From an uncultured Sutterella sp. (GTDB lineage: Bacteria; Pseudomonadota; Gammaproteobacteria; Burkholderiales; Burkholderiaceae_F): 46,415 bases of DNA. The notes beneath the pieces are model-generated. The model searched no databases and was not told the origin of the DNA. It saw only the letters and a list, made by a program, of their open reading frames with translations. The stretch's first letter is position 1, and each line of letters begins with the position of its first letter. The stretch lies in the NCBI GenBank assembly GCA_900552545.1, contig USAL01000003.1:1-46415 (forward strand), in the 5' to 3' direction. Below are positions 8,368 to 15,985 of this stretch, one piece after another. A program made the translations under genes and the position numbers.

Positions 8368-8437
8368 GCGCAGCGGGCGCAAAAGAGCGCAAGGGAGCGG
8401 GGTGGGAGAGGGTGAACCTTTTCCCAGCCCGCTGCGC
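8368..8437 (+). other. Intercistronic stem-loop between pstS and pstC
   Basis: Perfect 11-bp inverted repeat GCGCAGCGGGC (8368-8378) / GCCCGCTGCGC (8427-8437). The enclosed 48 nt can fold again (GGGAGAGG with CCTTTTCCC). There is no T-tract. Such structures between a binding-protein gene and its permease genes commonly stabilise the upstream mRNA and lower downstream expression; that role here is inferred. Confidence 0.6.
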
Positions 8438-8541
8438 CCTCTGTGCCTGCTTCTGTGCCGTTCAATTGTTTGCCCTGTACCCCGCCTCATTCGACTCAAG
8501 CGGCTTCGGTGCAGGCACCTCGCATAAGAAGAACAAAACCA

Positions 8542-9420
8542 ATGACCAAGGATCTCAAGGAAAGAACAGTCGAGATCTCGCTGACCGTGCTTGCACTGTT
8601 GTCGCTTGCCGTTTTGGCGGGCATTGTTTTCTACCTCTTTAAGGAAGGGCTGCCGATCTTTCAGCAGCTGCCTCTCTTGAGCTTTATCTTCGGCACCGAC
8701 TGGTATCCGGTAGGCGACGCCCCCGATTTTGAAATCGGCTCCTTGATTGCCGGGTCGCTTGCCGTGACGGCGCTCTCAAGCCTCATCGCGGTGCCGCTTG
8801 GCCTCATGACCGCGGCTTATCTCTCGGAGGTGGCCTCAAACACCACCCGGCGCATCATCAAGCCCTTTATTGAACTCCTGGCGGCGCTGCCTTCTGTCGT
8901 CATCGGCTTCATCGGCATGGTGCTTGTGGCGCCCTGGCTGCAGGACGCGCTTGGCATCGCCACGGGACTCAATCTCTTTAACGCCGCCTTGCTGCTTGCC
9001 TTCATGGCCGTTCCCACCATCTGCTCGATTTCCGAAGACGCCCTGCACGCCGTGCCGCGTGCGTTGAAGGACGCATCGCTCGCGTTGGGCGCCACGCCCT
9101 GGGAGACGCTCAAGAACGTCACCTTCCCGTATGCGCTCTCGGGCGTGGGTACGGCCGTCATGCTCGGCATGTCCCGCGCATTGGGCGAAACGATGGTGGT
9201 GCTGATGGTGGCAGGGGGTGCCGCCATCGTGCCCGAGTCGGTTTTTGATCCGATCCGCCCGATGCCCGCTTCGATTGCCGCGGAAATGGCCGAGGCCCCC
9301 TTCGGCAGCCCCCACTACCACGCGCTCTTTGCGACCGGCATCGCGCTTTTCATCATGACCTTCATTTTCAACGCCGTGGCCTTTAGGCTCGCGCAACGCT
9401 ATAAGACGCCCGCGATCTAA
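8542..9420 (+). CDS. pstC: Phosphate ABC transporter permease PstC
   Basis: 292 residues with about six membrane helices. The EAA-type loop that contacts the ATPase reads DASLALGATPWETLKNV. The N-terminus MTKDLKERTVEISLTVLALLSL is followed by the first helix. It forms the channel with PstA. The frame extends upstream to 8443, but that part overlaps the intercistronic hairpin region and is not permease-like, so the ATG at 8542 is preferred. It lies 190 bp after pstS and 81 bp before pstA in the same orientation. Confidence 0.94.
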   Translation: MTKDLKERTVEISLTVLALLSLAVLAGIVFYLFKEGLPIFQQLPLLSFIFGTDWYPVGDAPDFEIGSLIAGSLAVTALSSLIAVPLGLMTAAYLSEVASNTTRRIIKPFIELLAALPSVVIGFIGMVLVAPWLQDALGIATGLNLFNAALLLAFMAVPTICSISEDALHAVPRALKDASLALGATPWETLKNVTFPYALSGVGTAVMLGMSRALGETMVVLMVAGGAAIVPESVFDPIRPMPASIAAEMAEAPFGSPHYHALFATGIALFIMTFIFNAVAFRLAQRYKTPAI

Positions 9421-9501
9421 AAAAAGGAACGCAAAGACTGCAGGCGCTTTGAGCCCATGACGGGCTGGCGCCAACGATGTCCAAAGGAAGTTAGAAAAAA
9501 A

Positions 9502-10398
9502 ATGACAGCAAAAAGTCTCTGCGCACGTGCGCAGGAAAAATCCCGCCCCCGCCGCTGGGCTGCGCAGGTCGCCTCCTACACGGCCTTGCGCGTAGCGGCC
9601 TACGTCAACTGCGCGGCGCTCGTGACCGCCTGCGTGTTTCTGCTCGTCAACGGCGTGGGCGCCCTCAACTGGGACTTCGTCTTTGACTCGCCGCGAAAGA
9701 TGATGACCGAAGGCGGCGTCTTCCCCTGCCTGGTGGGCACGTTTCTGCTTGCCGCGGGCGCCATCGCCATTGCGCTCCCGTTCGGCGTTGCCTGCGCCGT
9801 GTGGTTGAACGAATACGGCAAGGACGGCACCGTCAAAAACATCGTGCGTCTGTCGGTTGCAAACCTCGCGGGCGTTCCCTCGATCGTGTTCGGGCTCTTT
9901 GGCCTTGCGTTCTTCGTGACGGCCCTGGGCTTTAACGTGAGCCTTCTGTCGGGGATTCTCACGCTTGCGGTGCTGACGCTTCCCGTCATCATCAACACGA
10001 CCGAGGAGGCATTAACGCAGGTGCCCGGAGCCTGGCGCGAGGCAAGCCTTGCGCTTGGCGCCACCAAGAGCCAGACGATCGGCCGTATCGTGCTGCCGGC
10101 GGCGCTTCCCGGCATTCTCACGGGTGCGATTCTTGCCGTGGCGCGCGCCGCGGGCGAAACCTCGGCCGTGATGTTCACCGCGGCCGTGTTCTACACGCCG
10201 AAGCTCCCCGAGAGCGTCTTCAGCTCGGTGATGGCGTTGCCGTACCACATGTACGTGCTTGCCACGGCGGGCACCGAAATCGAAAAGACGCGTCCGATGC
10301 AGTACAGCACGGGGCTGCTGCTCGTCGCGCTTGTCTTTGCCATGAACTTCGTGGCGATCATCATCCGCGACCGCATGCAGAAAAACCGCGTGAATTGA
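9502..10398 (+). CDS. pstA: Phosphate ABC transporter permease PstA
   Basis: 298 residues with about six membrane helices and the EAA loop REASLALGATKSQTIGRIVLP. It is the partner channel subunit of PstC. The ATG at 9502 is chosen because AAAGGAAG (9483-9490) precedes it; an ATG 15 codons upstream lacks a site. It is the last gene of the rightward pst unit; the ATPase gene that usually follows is instead located divergently upstream of pstS. No plus-strand terminator is obvious after it. Confidence 0.94.
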   Translation: MTAKSLCARAQEKSRPRRWAAQVASYTALRVAAYVNCAALVTACVFLLVNGVGALNWDFVFDSPRKMMTEGGVFPCLVGTFLLAAGAIAIALPFGVACAVWLNEYGKDGTVKNIVRLSVANLAGVPSIVFGLFGLAFFVTALGFNVSLLSGILTLAVLTLPVIINTTEEALTQVPGAWREASLALGATKSQTIGRIVLPAALPGILTGAILAVARAAGETSAVMFTAAVFYTPKLPESVFSSVMALPYHMYVLATAGTEIEKTRPMQYSTGLLLVALVFAMNFVAIIIRDRMQKNRVN

Positions 10399-10432
10399 TT
10401 CTCCAACAAAAGAGCTTTTCTCTTTTCTGCGT

Positions 10433-10465
10433 AAAAAACGCCCGCCTCAATCTTTGAGGCAGGCG
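10433..10465 (-). terminator. Minus-strand intrinsic terminator right of pstA
   Basis: Stem CGCC(C)GCCTCAA / TTGAGGC(A)GGCG (10439-10450 / 10454-10465) with a 3-nt loop. On the minus strand it is followed by six T residues (10433-10438). It points against pstA and would stop leftward transcripts from the 10.5-13.6 kb region. It may form the 3' hairpin of the pst mRNA as well. Confidence 0.65.
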
Positions 10466-10651
10466 CAGCGCAACTCTCCCATACCTGTTTGAGCACGGGT
10501 GTTTTGCCGGGCTGGATTCTTTCCTCCCCGGCGCTTTTTTTTGCCCGCCGCGGGCCCGGACTCCGCCGGGGGGAGAAGCGTGAAGAAAAACGCAGAAGGG
10601 TAAAAGAGAAAAGAAGGGAAAAGAAGGCCGCAGGAAGGGTGAATAAAGGGC

Positions 10652-10694
10652 GAAAAAAGGAGGCAGCCTCATCCGTTGCAGTAGGGAGGCTGCC
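10652..10694 (-). terminator. Second minus-strand terminator-like hairpin
   Basis: Perfect 9-bp stem GGCAGCCTC (10662-10670) / GAGGCTGCC (10686-10694) with a 15-nt loop. On the minus strand it is followed by TCCTTTTTTCG. It lies about 420 bp downstream of the AAA+ gene and is the first strong leftward stop after it. Confidence 0.6.
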
Positions 10695-10859
10695 GCGCAA
10701 AAGCAGGGGCGACTCGTCCGGTTTCTCGGCGGCTGCCGGACGGCGCAGCTCGTGCGAGGCGGACCTTCGACGGCCTCTGCTATCGGTCTGCCCCAGCCGA
10801 GAGCTTCTTCAGGGAAGAGGCCTAAGCGCGGTTTTCGGTGCGGCTTCTTTCGGGCGGCG

Positions 10860-11033
10860 GTGCGGCGGGCCCCTTTTTCGCCGCAGACGAGCGCTCGTGA
10901 AAAGCTCTGGATCAGGGAGTTCGTCGACTGGTACCGGGGCTTTGATCCCGTCTGCTCGCGGGAGCTGTGGATTGAGTGGTACCGCTATTTCGGCATTGAT
11001 CCGAAGTGCACGGGACTTCCGGATGTGCAGTAG
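10860..11033 (+). CDS. Small ORF of unknown function
   Basis: Not recognised. The last 45 codons read like real protein, with two related segments: LWIREFVDWYRGFDPVC and LWIEWYRYFGIDPKC. Each has a tryptophan/tyrosine-rich helix, an FDP/IDP turn and a cysteine. Upstream the frame is arginine/proline-rich and unconvincing; it stays open back to a GTG at 10752, so the start is uncertain. GTG at 10860 gives 57 residues. A good plus-strand terminator follows 17 bp after the stop, which favours a real transcript. It could also be the surviving 3' end of a degraded gene. It is convergent with the AAA+ gene. Confidence 0.4.
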   Translation: MRRAPFSPQTSAREKLWIREFVDWYRGFDPVCSRELWIEWYRYFGIDPKCTGLPDVQ

Positions 11034-11050
11034 GCGGCAGGGAATGCTTT

Positions 11051-11087
11051 CGGCCCCGGCAGGTGCAGAACCCGCCGGGGCCGTTTT
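11051..11087 (+). terminator. Plus-strand terminator after the small ORF
   Basis: Perfect 10-bp stem CGGCCCCGGC (11051-11060) / GCCGGGGCCG (11074-11083), 13-nt loop, then TTTT. It lies between the converging small ORF and the AAA+ ATPase gene. Confidence 0.7.
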
Positions 11088-11110
11088 GAAAGGAAAAGAG
11101 GCGCAAGGCT

Positions 11111-13582
11111 CTACGCAAACCCGATGCGCGAGGCCGAGCCGTTCTTGAAGCCAAGCTCAAGCGAGAGGCGATCGACGAGCTCGGAGGCCGAGTCGATCGG
11201 GTTGAAGCGCATCTGGCGGCGCACCGCCGCGAAGTCTCCGGGCGTGAGCTTGTTCCAGCGGCTGATGCGCTCGATTTGCTCGTCTTCGAGCTTCAGGCCG
11301 ATCGAGGCAAGCAGCTGCTCGGCCATCCGCACGGCCTGCTGCGGCAGCAGGTGGCCGAACTTCACCTTCAGGTCGAAGCGGCGCAGGCTCGCCGCGTCGA
11401 GGACGTCGATCAGGTTGGTCGAGGCGATGAAGAAGCCGGGGAAGTTCTCGATCTGCGTGAGCATTTCGTTGACTTCCGTCGTCTCCCAGCTGTAGCGGGC
11501 GAGCGTGCGCTCGCGCAGCAGCGAATCGGCCTCGTCGATCAGAAGCACCGAGTGCGTGCGGCGCGCTTCGCGGAAGGCCTGGGCGATGAGCTGCTCGGTC
11601 ATGCCGACGTAGCAGCTCGAGAGCTCCGCATAGGTCTTGCGCATCAGGGGCTTGTTGAGCCGTGCGGCAAGCCAGGCGGCGTAGGCCGACTTTCCGGTGC
11701 CGGGAGGCCCGTAAAGGCACAGCCTTCCGCTGCCCGCCTTGGCAAGTCCCTCGGGAAGCTCCAGAAGATCCGCGTCGGCGTTGACGAAGTGCGCGTCGTA
11801 GTCCACGGGCAGAAGCGTTGCGGCCGAAGGCACCTCGCCGAAGCGCTGCGCGCGCATCGTCTCGTTGATGAGCTCGACCACGGCATCCTCGCCGATGCGT
11901 TCCTCGGAAAAGCCCGCCATGTCGGCTACGGCCGCGGCGCGGTTGAGTACGGCGGGCGACAGGCGCTCGGCGTGCACGAGCCGCTCGCGCGTGGCGGCCG
12001 AGAGCTTGCCCGCAAAGGCCTTCTCAACGATGCGGCGCCGTCCTTCCTCGGTCGGCATGGGAACTTCGAGCACGAGGTCGAAGCGCCGGATCATCGAGGG
12101 AGCGATGCGCGAGATGCTGTTCGTGATCCAGAAGGTGGGCACGGGGTTGCTTTCAAGCAGCGTGTTGATCTCGCCCTTGTTCGTGCGGCTCGAGCCGTCG
12201 CCGAACAAGTCGAGCAGCATGCCGCCGTCGTTGAAGACGTCCTCGGCTTCGTCGACGGCCACAAGCGAGGCGCTCTTGGTGGAGAGAAACGCCGTGGCGG
12301 TCTTCCAGCGCTGCAGGCGGACGGGGCTGCCGCCGCGGCGGCGCACGACGTCGTCCGGATCCTCTTCGGCGTTGACTTCGTAGAGCCGCACGCCGAGCTG
12401 GTCCGCGGCAAGCCGCGCGAGCTGCGTCTTGCCCGTTCCGGGCAGACCGTAGAGCAGGACGTTGGCGCCCTTGCGGCGGCCTTCGAGCGCGGCCTTGAGA
12501 TAGGGGATGAGGACGCCGGCCACGGTCGGAATCTGCTCGTAGTCCTTGAGCGTGAGCTCGGCTGCGGGCGCCTCGGTCACCGTGGCGGCGATGAGCGTCT
12601 GCACCGGAATGCGCATGGAGGTCATGACCTTCATGCGCTCGGGCTCGAAGAGCCCGAAGCGATCGGCCGCGAAGTCGCCGATGTTGGTCTCAAGCGTGAC
12701 GAGCCCCGAGCGCACGAGCATGGAGTCGGGCGCAAAGGCCTTCCGCACGTCCTCGGTGCTCTCGTCGAGCGCCGTGGCGATGCATTCAAAGAGGCGCGAC
12801 TCGGTGAGGTTCTGCTCGGACACGGTGCAGAGAATGCGGCGCACGGGCGTTTCGTGCTGCAGCGCGATGACGAAGGCGACGAGCTTGGCTTCACGCTCGG
12901 AGAGCTCGAAGGCTTCGGCAAGCTCCTTGACGTTGTCGGCAAAGGGCTCGCCCAGGCCCGCAATCTCGTCGGGGACGCGCTCTTCGAGATTTTCAAGCGC
13001 CTCGTTGAGGCTGACCGGAGAGCTCAGGCCAAGCCAGTGCTTTACGAGGCCGTTGGCGGTAAGAAGCTTCCAGTAGTTGCCGAGCTTGTCGGGAGACGTG
13101 CGCCGGTCGTCGAAATCAAAAAGCGAGGCTTCGCCCGCAATCGCTTCGCGCGTGATCTCCTGTAGGCGGCTGAGGCGCTTTTTAACGGGGACGAAGTCGT
13201 CGTTTTCCTCGTCTTCATAGGTGCGGCCTTCGGAGCGCGCTTCGTCGCAGGCGATGCGCGCGGCGATCTCCGCGCGGGGATCGTCGTCGGCGTGCTCGAG
13301 GAAGTTGCGGGGAACGTCGGCCAGATAGCCCGAGGACAGGTAGCGGCCGCAGGCGTGCACGATGAACGCGAAGTTCAGTTCATCGCGGAACTTGCGGAAC
13401 CACGGCAGCTGCGGCAGGGGATCGGAGTCGTACATGTCGGAGACGTCGATTATCTCCCAGAGGTTGCCCAGGCAAAGAAGCCGCGCCGCCCAGAGCTCGA
13501 GCGTGGGCGACGAGTTGCAGAAAGCGGACGAGCCGTGCATGCGGTGTAAGTGTTTGTGCAGCATGTTGAATCGTTTTCCCAT
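11111..13582 (-). CDS. Tandem AAA+ ATPase, function unknown
   Basis: 823 residues. An N-terminal region of about 370 residues, acidic and probably helical, has no recognised domain. The first AAA+ module has Walker A GLPGTGKT (379-386), Walker B LVAVDEAED and an IRRFD arginine-finger region. The second has Walker A GPPGTGKS (625-632), Walker B VLLIDEADSLL and LRRFD. Both nucleotide sites look intact. Proteins with this two-module layout (with VNEMLTQIENFPGFFIAST-type text in the second module) occur across Proteobacteria without an assigned function; a remodelling role is a guess. The ATG at 13582 is preceded by AAGAAAGG at good spacing. It is divergent from the broken deacetylase-like gene; flanking genes do not suggest a pathway. 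Confidence 0.85.
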   Translation of the reverse strand: MGKRFNMLHKHLHRMHGSSAFCNSSPTLELWAARLLCLGNLWEIIDVSDMYDSDPLPQLPWFRKFRDELNFAFIVHACGRYLSSGYLADVPRNFLEHADDDPRAEIAARIACDEARSEGRTYEDEENDDFVPVKKRLSRLQEITREAIAGEASLFDFDDRRTSPDKLGNYWKLLTANGLVKHWLGLSSPVSLNEALENLEERVPDEIAGLGEPFADNVKELAEAFELSEREAKLVAFVIALQHETPVRRILCTVSEQNLTESRLFECIATALDESTEDVRKAFAPDSMLVRSGLVTLETNIGDFAADRFGLFEPERMKVMTSMRIPVQTLIAATVTEAPAAELTLKDYEQIPTVAGVLIPYLKAALEGRRKGANVLLYGLPGTGKTQLARLAADQLGVRLYEVNAEEDPDDVVRRRGGSPVRLQRWKTATAFLSTKSASLVAVDEAEDVFNDGGMLLDLFGDGSSRTNKGEINTLLESNPVPTFWITNSISRIAPSMIRRFDLVLEVPMPTEEGRRRIVEKAFAGKLSAATRERLVHAERLSPAVLNRAAAVADMAGFSEERIGEDAVVELINETMRAQRFGEVPSAATLLPVDYDAHFVNADADLLELPEGLAKAGSGRLCLYGPPGTGKSAYAAWLAARLNKPLMRKTYAELSSCYVGMTEQLIAQAFREARRTHSVLLIDEADSLLRERTLARYSWETTEVNEMLTQIENFPGFFIASTNLIDVLDAASLRRFDLKVKFGHLLPQQAVRMAEQLLASIGLKLEDEQIERISRWNKLTPGDFAAVRRQMRFNPIDSASELVDRLSLELGFKNGSASRIGFA

Positions 13583-13626
13583 CAGTTGAAGACCTTTCTT
13601 TTGGTAACACGCATGGTATCGCCCGA

Positions 13627-13643
13627 TGCGTCATTACTTGACG
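13627..13643. promoter_or_regulatory. Palindrome upstream of the AAA+ gene
   Basis: GCGTCA-TTACT-TGACGC, with outer arms GCCCG and CGGGC a little further out. A dyad of this size about 50 bp upstream of the AAA+ start could be an operator for either divergent gene; no regulator is identified. Confidence 0.4.
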
Positions 13644-13675
13644 CAACGGGCAAAGCCGAGGAACTCTTCCGCGTC

Positions 13676-13703
13676 TTGACTTGACGACGCTACGGCCTAT
13701 AAT
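13676..13703 (+). promoter_or_regulatory. Sigma70-type promoter for the deacetylase-like gene
   Basis: -35 TTGACT (13676-13681), 16-bp spacer, -10 TATAAT (13698-13703). The -10 is a perfect consensus and the -35 matches five of six bases. It is the strongest promoter seen in the window. Confidence 0.75.
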
Positions 13704-13728
13704 TAAATAATTAAGCAAATATTTAATT
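13701..13728. promoter_or_regulatory. AT-rich inverted repeat overlapping the promoter and start site
   Basis: AATTAAATA and TATTTAATT form a perfect 9-bp dyad around a 10-nt centre, starting inside the -10 box. Its position over the expected transcription start is that of a repressor operator. The block is much more AT-rich than its surroundings. Confidence 0.5.
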
Positions 13729-13731
13729 GAT

Positions 13732-13760
13732 AAGGAGCCGGCGATTCCCCCGGCTCCTTC
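13732..13760 (+). other. Hairpin in the 5' leader of the deacetylase-like gene
   Basis: Perfect 10-bp stem AAGGAGCCGG / CCGGCTCCTT. No T-tract follows, so it is not a terminator. It would lie about 25 nt into the transcript and could stabilise the 5' end. The AAGGAG in its 5' arm resembles a Shine-Dalgarno but is 80 nt from the start codon. Confidence 0.5.
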
Positions 13761-13819
13761 GGAGCACGGAGATTTCGGCTCGAGAGTCGATGACAAATCC
13801 TTTCAAGGAGAAAGACGCA

Positions 13820-14932
13820 ATGAATCCGCAGAAAACCGGTTTGATGTACAGCGACGACTTCGGACGCTACGACGCGGGCAAGGGCTACCTGGTGTTTCCG
13901 GCCGGGACCGTGCCGTTCATGGCCGACAACGACTACTACGAAACGCCCGAGCGCGTGACGCAGGCCTACGAAATGCTTGAAAAAACGGGGCTTCTTGCCA
14001 AGCTCGAGATGATCAAGCCGCGCCGCGCGGACGTCTCCGAGCTCGTGGGCTTTCACTCGCAGGTCTACATCGACAAGCTTGATGCCTTGAGCCGCACGGG
14101 CGGCGGCATCGTCGGACCGATGGCGCAGATCGGTCCGCACGCGCTTGACGTGATCCGTCAAGCCGTGGGCGGCGACCTCGAGGCGTTGGACGCCGTCATG
14201 AACGGCCGGGTGAAGAACGCCTTCTGCCTGCAGCGGCCGCCCGCCGGCCACGCCTAGCGCGAAAGCGGCTACGGCTTTTGCTTTGTCATTACCTTCTACA
14301 TCCTCTCGCAGCGCGCCATCGAGCAGTACGGCTTAAAGCGCGTCCTGATCGTCGACTTTGACAACCACTACAAGAAGGGCATTGAGGATGCCTGGTACGC
14401 AAGCGACAAGGTGCTCTACGTCGAGGCGCATCAGACGGGCAGCATGGAGGAAAACTGCGGCGCCGACCGCAGCGCGTCCATGTGCGGCGAGGGCGCGGGC
14501 GCCGGATTCAACATTCCGATGCCGGCCGGAGCGGGCAGCGCGGCCTACCTGCGCGCCTTCAAGGAGGTGCTCGAGCCCGTCGCCGAGCAGTTCAAGCCCG
14601 AGCTCGTGATTCTCGTGGCGGGCTTTGCCTCGAACGTCCTCGATCCCCTGTGCCGGCAGCAGCTGACGGCCGACGGCTACGGGAAGCTCACCGAAATCGT
14701 GCGCGGCATCGCCGATCGCTGGGCGCAGGGACGGCTTCTTGCCGTGCTCGAAGGCGGCAAGGGCAACTACATGGCCTACTGCATCCTGCGCGTGATCGAA
14801 GCCATGAGCGGCGAGTCGACCTCAGTGAAGGACCCCGTACAGGGACTGCTCGCGCGCGACGAGATGCGCCCCGACGATGCCGCGGCAATCGAAGCGGTGA
14901 AGAGCGTGCAGCGCGCCTACTGGAAGCTCTGA
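13820..14932 (+). pseudogene. Class II histone deacetylase-like amidohydrolase, interrupted by an in-frame TAG and lacking catalytic residues
   Basis: One reading frame of 371 codons is interrupted only by TAG at 14255-14257 (codon 146). The translation aligns by eye with class II bacterial deacetylase or acetylpolyamine amidohydrolase proteins over its whole length. At conserved sites the usual PPGHHAE reads PPAGHA-stop, the second histidine of DxHHGNG is Y184 followed by KKG, the metal-binding aspartate of GFD is A270, and the catalytic tyrosine of EGGY is K314. D181 and H183 remain. The amber codon sits where the family has Glu, so GAG to TAG is the simplest change. The start at 13820 has AAGGAG at 13805-13810. 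Expression signals look intact. It could be a decaying gene, a former pseudo-enzyme or a base error. Confidence 0.8.
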
Positions 14933-14936
14933 TCGA

Positions 14937-14973
14937 TAAAAAAGCCTCCCGTCCCGACCGGACAGGAGGCTTT
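14937..14973. terminator. Bidirectional terminator between converging genes
   Basis: AAAGCCTCC (14941-14949) / GGAGGCTTT (14965-14973) with an inner GTCC/GGAC pairing. On the minus strand it is followed by TTTTTTATC and on plus by a short TTT. It serves the deacetylase-like gene and the facing gene at 15002. Confidence 0.8.
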
Positions 14974-15001
14974 CCTCAAAGCAGGGTATGAGAATGCTGC
15001 G

Positions 15002-15784
15002 CTACTTTGCCGGCGCGGCTTCGTTGACCATCGCCAGGGCGTTGAGCGACTTCGGGAACCCGATGAAGGGCAGCATCACGACGATGGCGTCGATCAGCTC
15101 CTTGCGGGTCGTGCCGACGGCGATGTTGCCTGCGGCGTGCGCCTTGACCTGCGGCTCGCAGCCGCCCATCGAGGCGATGACCACAAAGGTGAGCAGCTCG
15201 CGCTCCTTCAGGGGCAGTCCCGTGCGGGTGTACGTGTCGCCGAAGCAGTAGCCGGTGAGAAGATCAACCGTAAGTGCGCGTTCGTCGGCGCGGGCGTTCT
15301 TGTGCATGGCGTCGATCGCTGCGCCGAAGATGCCCTTCTGCACCTTGAGGCCGTCGGCAAAGCGGCTCTCGTCGGTCACCGTCGTGGAGCTCTCGGCCGG
15401 GAAGGTCTTGCCCTGACGCTTCAAGACGTCGGCGAGGACGTCCTGAGCGCGGATCGTGCTCGGAAGGCCCGAGTAGGCCATAGCCTGCACCATCGCCTCG
15501 CGCATTTCGAGCGGCTTGACGCCGGCCGCAAGGCCCGAGTCGACGACCTGGGCGAGAACCCGTTCGTCGCCCAGAGCCGTGAGGCTCGCAATCGAAATCA
15601 GCGTGCGCATGCGCGCATCAAAGCCCACCGCCTGCGGAACATCCTTTTCAAGAAGACGCTTGAGAATCACTTCGGCGTCCGTGGCCGGAGCCGCCGCCTT
15701 TTTATCTGCTGCCATGACTTGTCCTTGAACGAGAGAGAGCAGTGCGGCGCCGGCCGCAGTCTGAAGAACGTGTCTGCGCTTCAT
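15002..15784 (-). CDS. Exported carboxymuconolactone decarboxylase (CMD) family protein
   Basis: 260 residues. The N-terminus MKRRHVLQTAAGAALLSLVQGQVMA has a twin-arginine-like start and a hydrophobic core, so Tat or Sec export is likely. Two CMD-type helical repeats follow: one around LISIASLTALGDERVLAQVV, the other around KERELLTFVVIASMGGCEPQVKAH. The CxxC pair of AhpD-type peroxidases is absent; a single cysteine (GGCEPQ) takes its place, as in gamma-carboxymuconolactone decarboxylase-like members. The substrate is unknown. The longer frame start at 15844 is not used because the ATG at 15784 yields a clean signal peptide. Confidence 0.8.
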   Translation of the reverse strand: MKRRHVLQTAAGAALLSLVQGQVMAADKKAAAPATDAEVILKRLLEKDVPQAVGFDARMRTLISIASLTALGDERVLAQVVDSGLAAGVKPLEMREAMVQAMAYSGLPSTIRAQDVLADVLKRQGKTFPAESSTTVTDESRFADGLKVQKGIFGAAIDAMHKNARADERALTVDLLTGYCFGDTYTRTGLPLKERELLTFVVIASMGGCEPQVKAHAAGNIAVGTTRKELIDAIVVMLPFIGFPKSLNALAMVNEAAPAK

Positions 15785-15985
15785 TGCCTTTTCCACCAAA
15801 AAAGTAGCCTGCGAAAAAGAGCCGGTGCGGCGCACCCGCACCAACTTTGTCTCTTTTATCCTAGGCGCACGAAGCCCGACGCGTCCAATGATTTATTTCA
15901 ATGCGCAGGCATTGAAAAATCGTATGAATCCGGGGAACTGATAAGGCAAAGCGAAAAACGCCCGCATCCTGAAATCCGACGGCGC

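Larger units (their letters stand above)
10399..10859. other. Non-coding stretch after pstA
   Basis: About 460 bp with two leftward terminator-like hairpins (10433-10465, 10652-10694) and a purine-rich tract near 10570-10660. Open frames here are arginine- or serine-rich and look like GC-rich noise. No RNA gene was recognised. Confidence 0.4.

Noticed and set aside
11276..13165. A 629-codon plus-strand open frame over the AAA+ gene
   Set aside because: The minus-strand frame has two complete AAA+ modules and a ribosome-binding site; the plus frame has none.
14255..14257. TAG as a pyrrolysine codon
   Set aside because: No pyrrolysine genes are seen in the window, the lineage is not known for it, and the site corresponds to Glu in the family, so a nonsense change or error is simpler.
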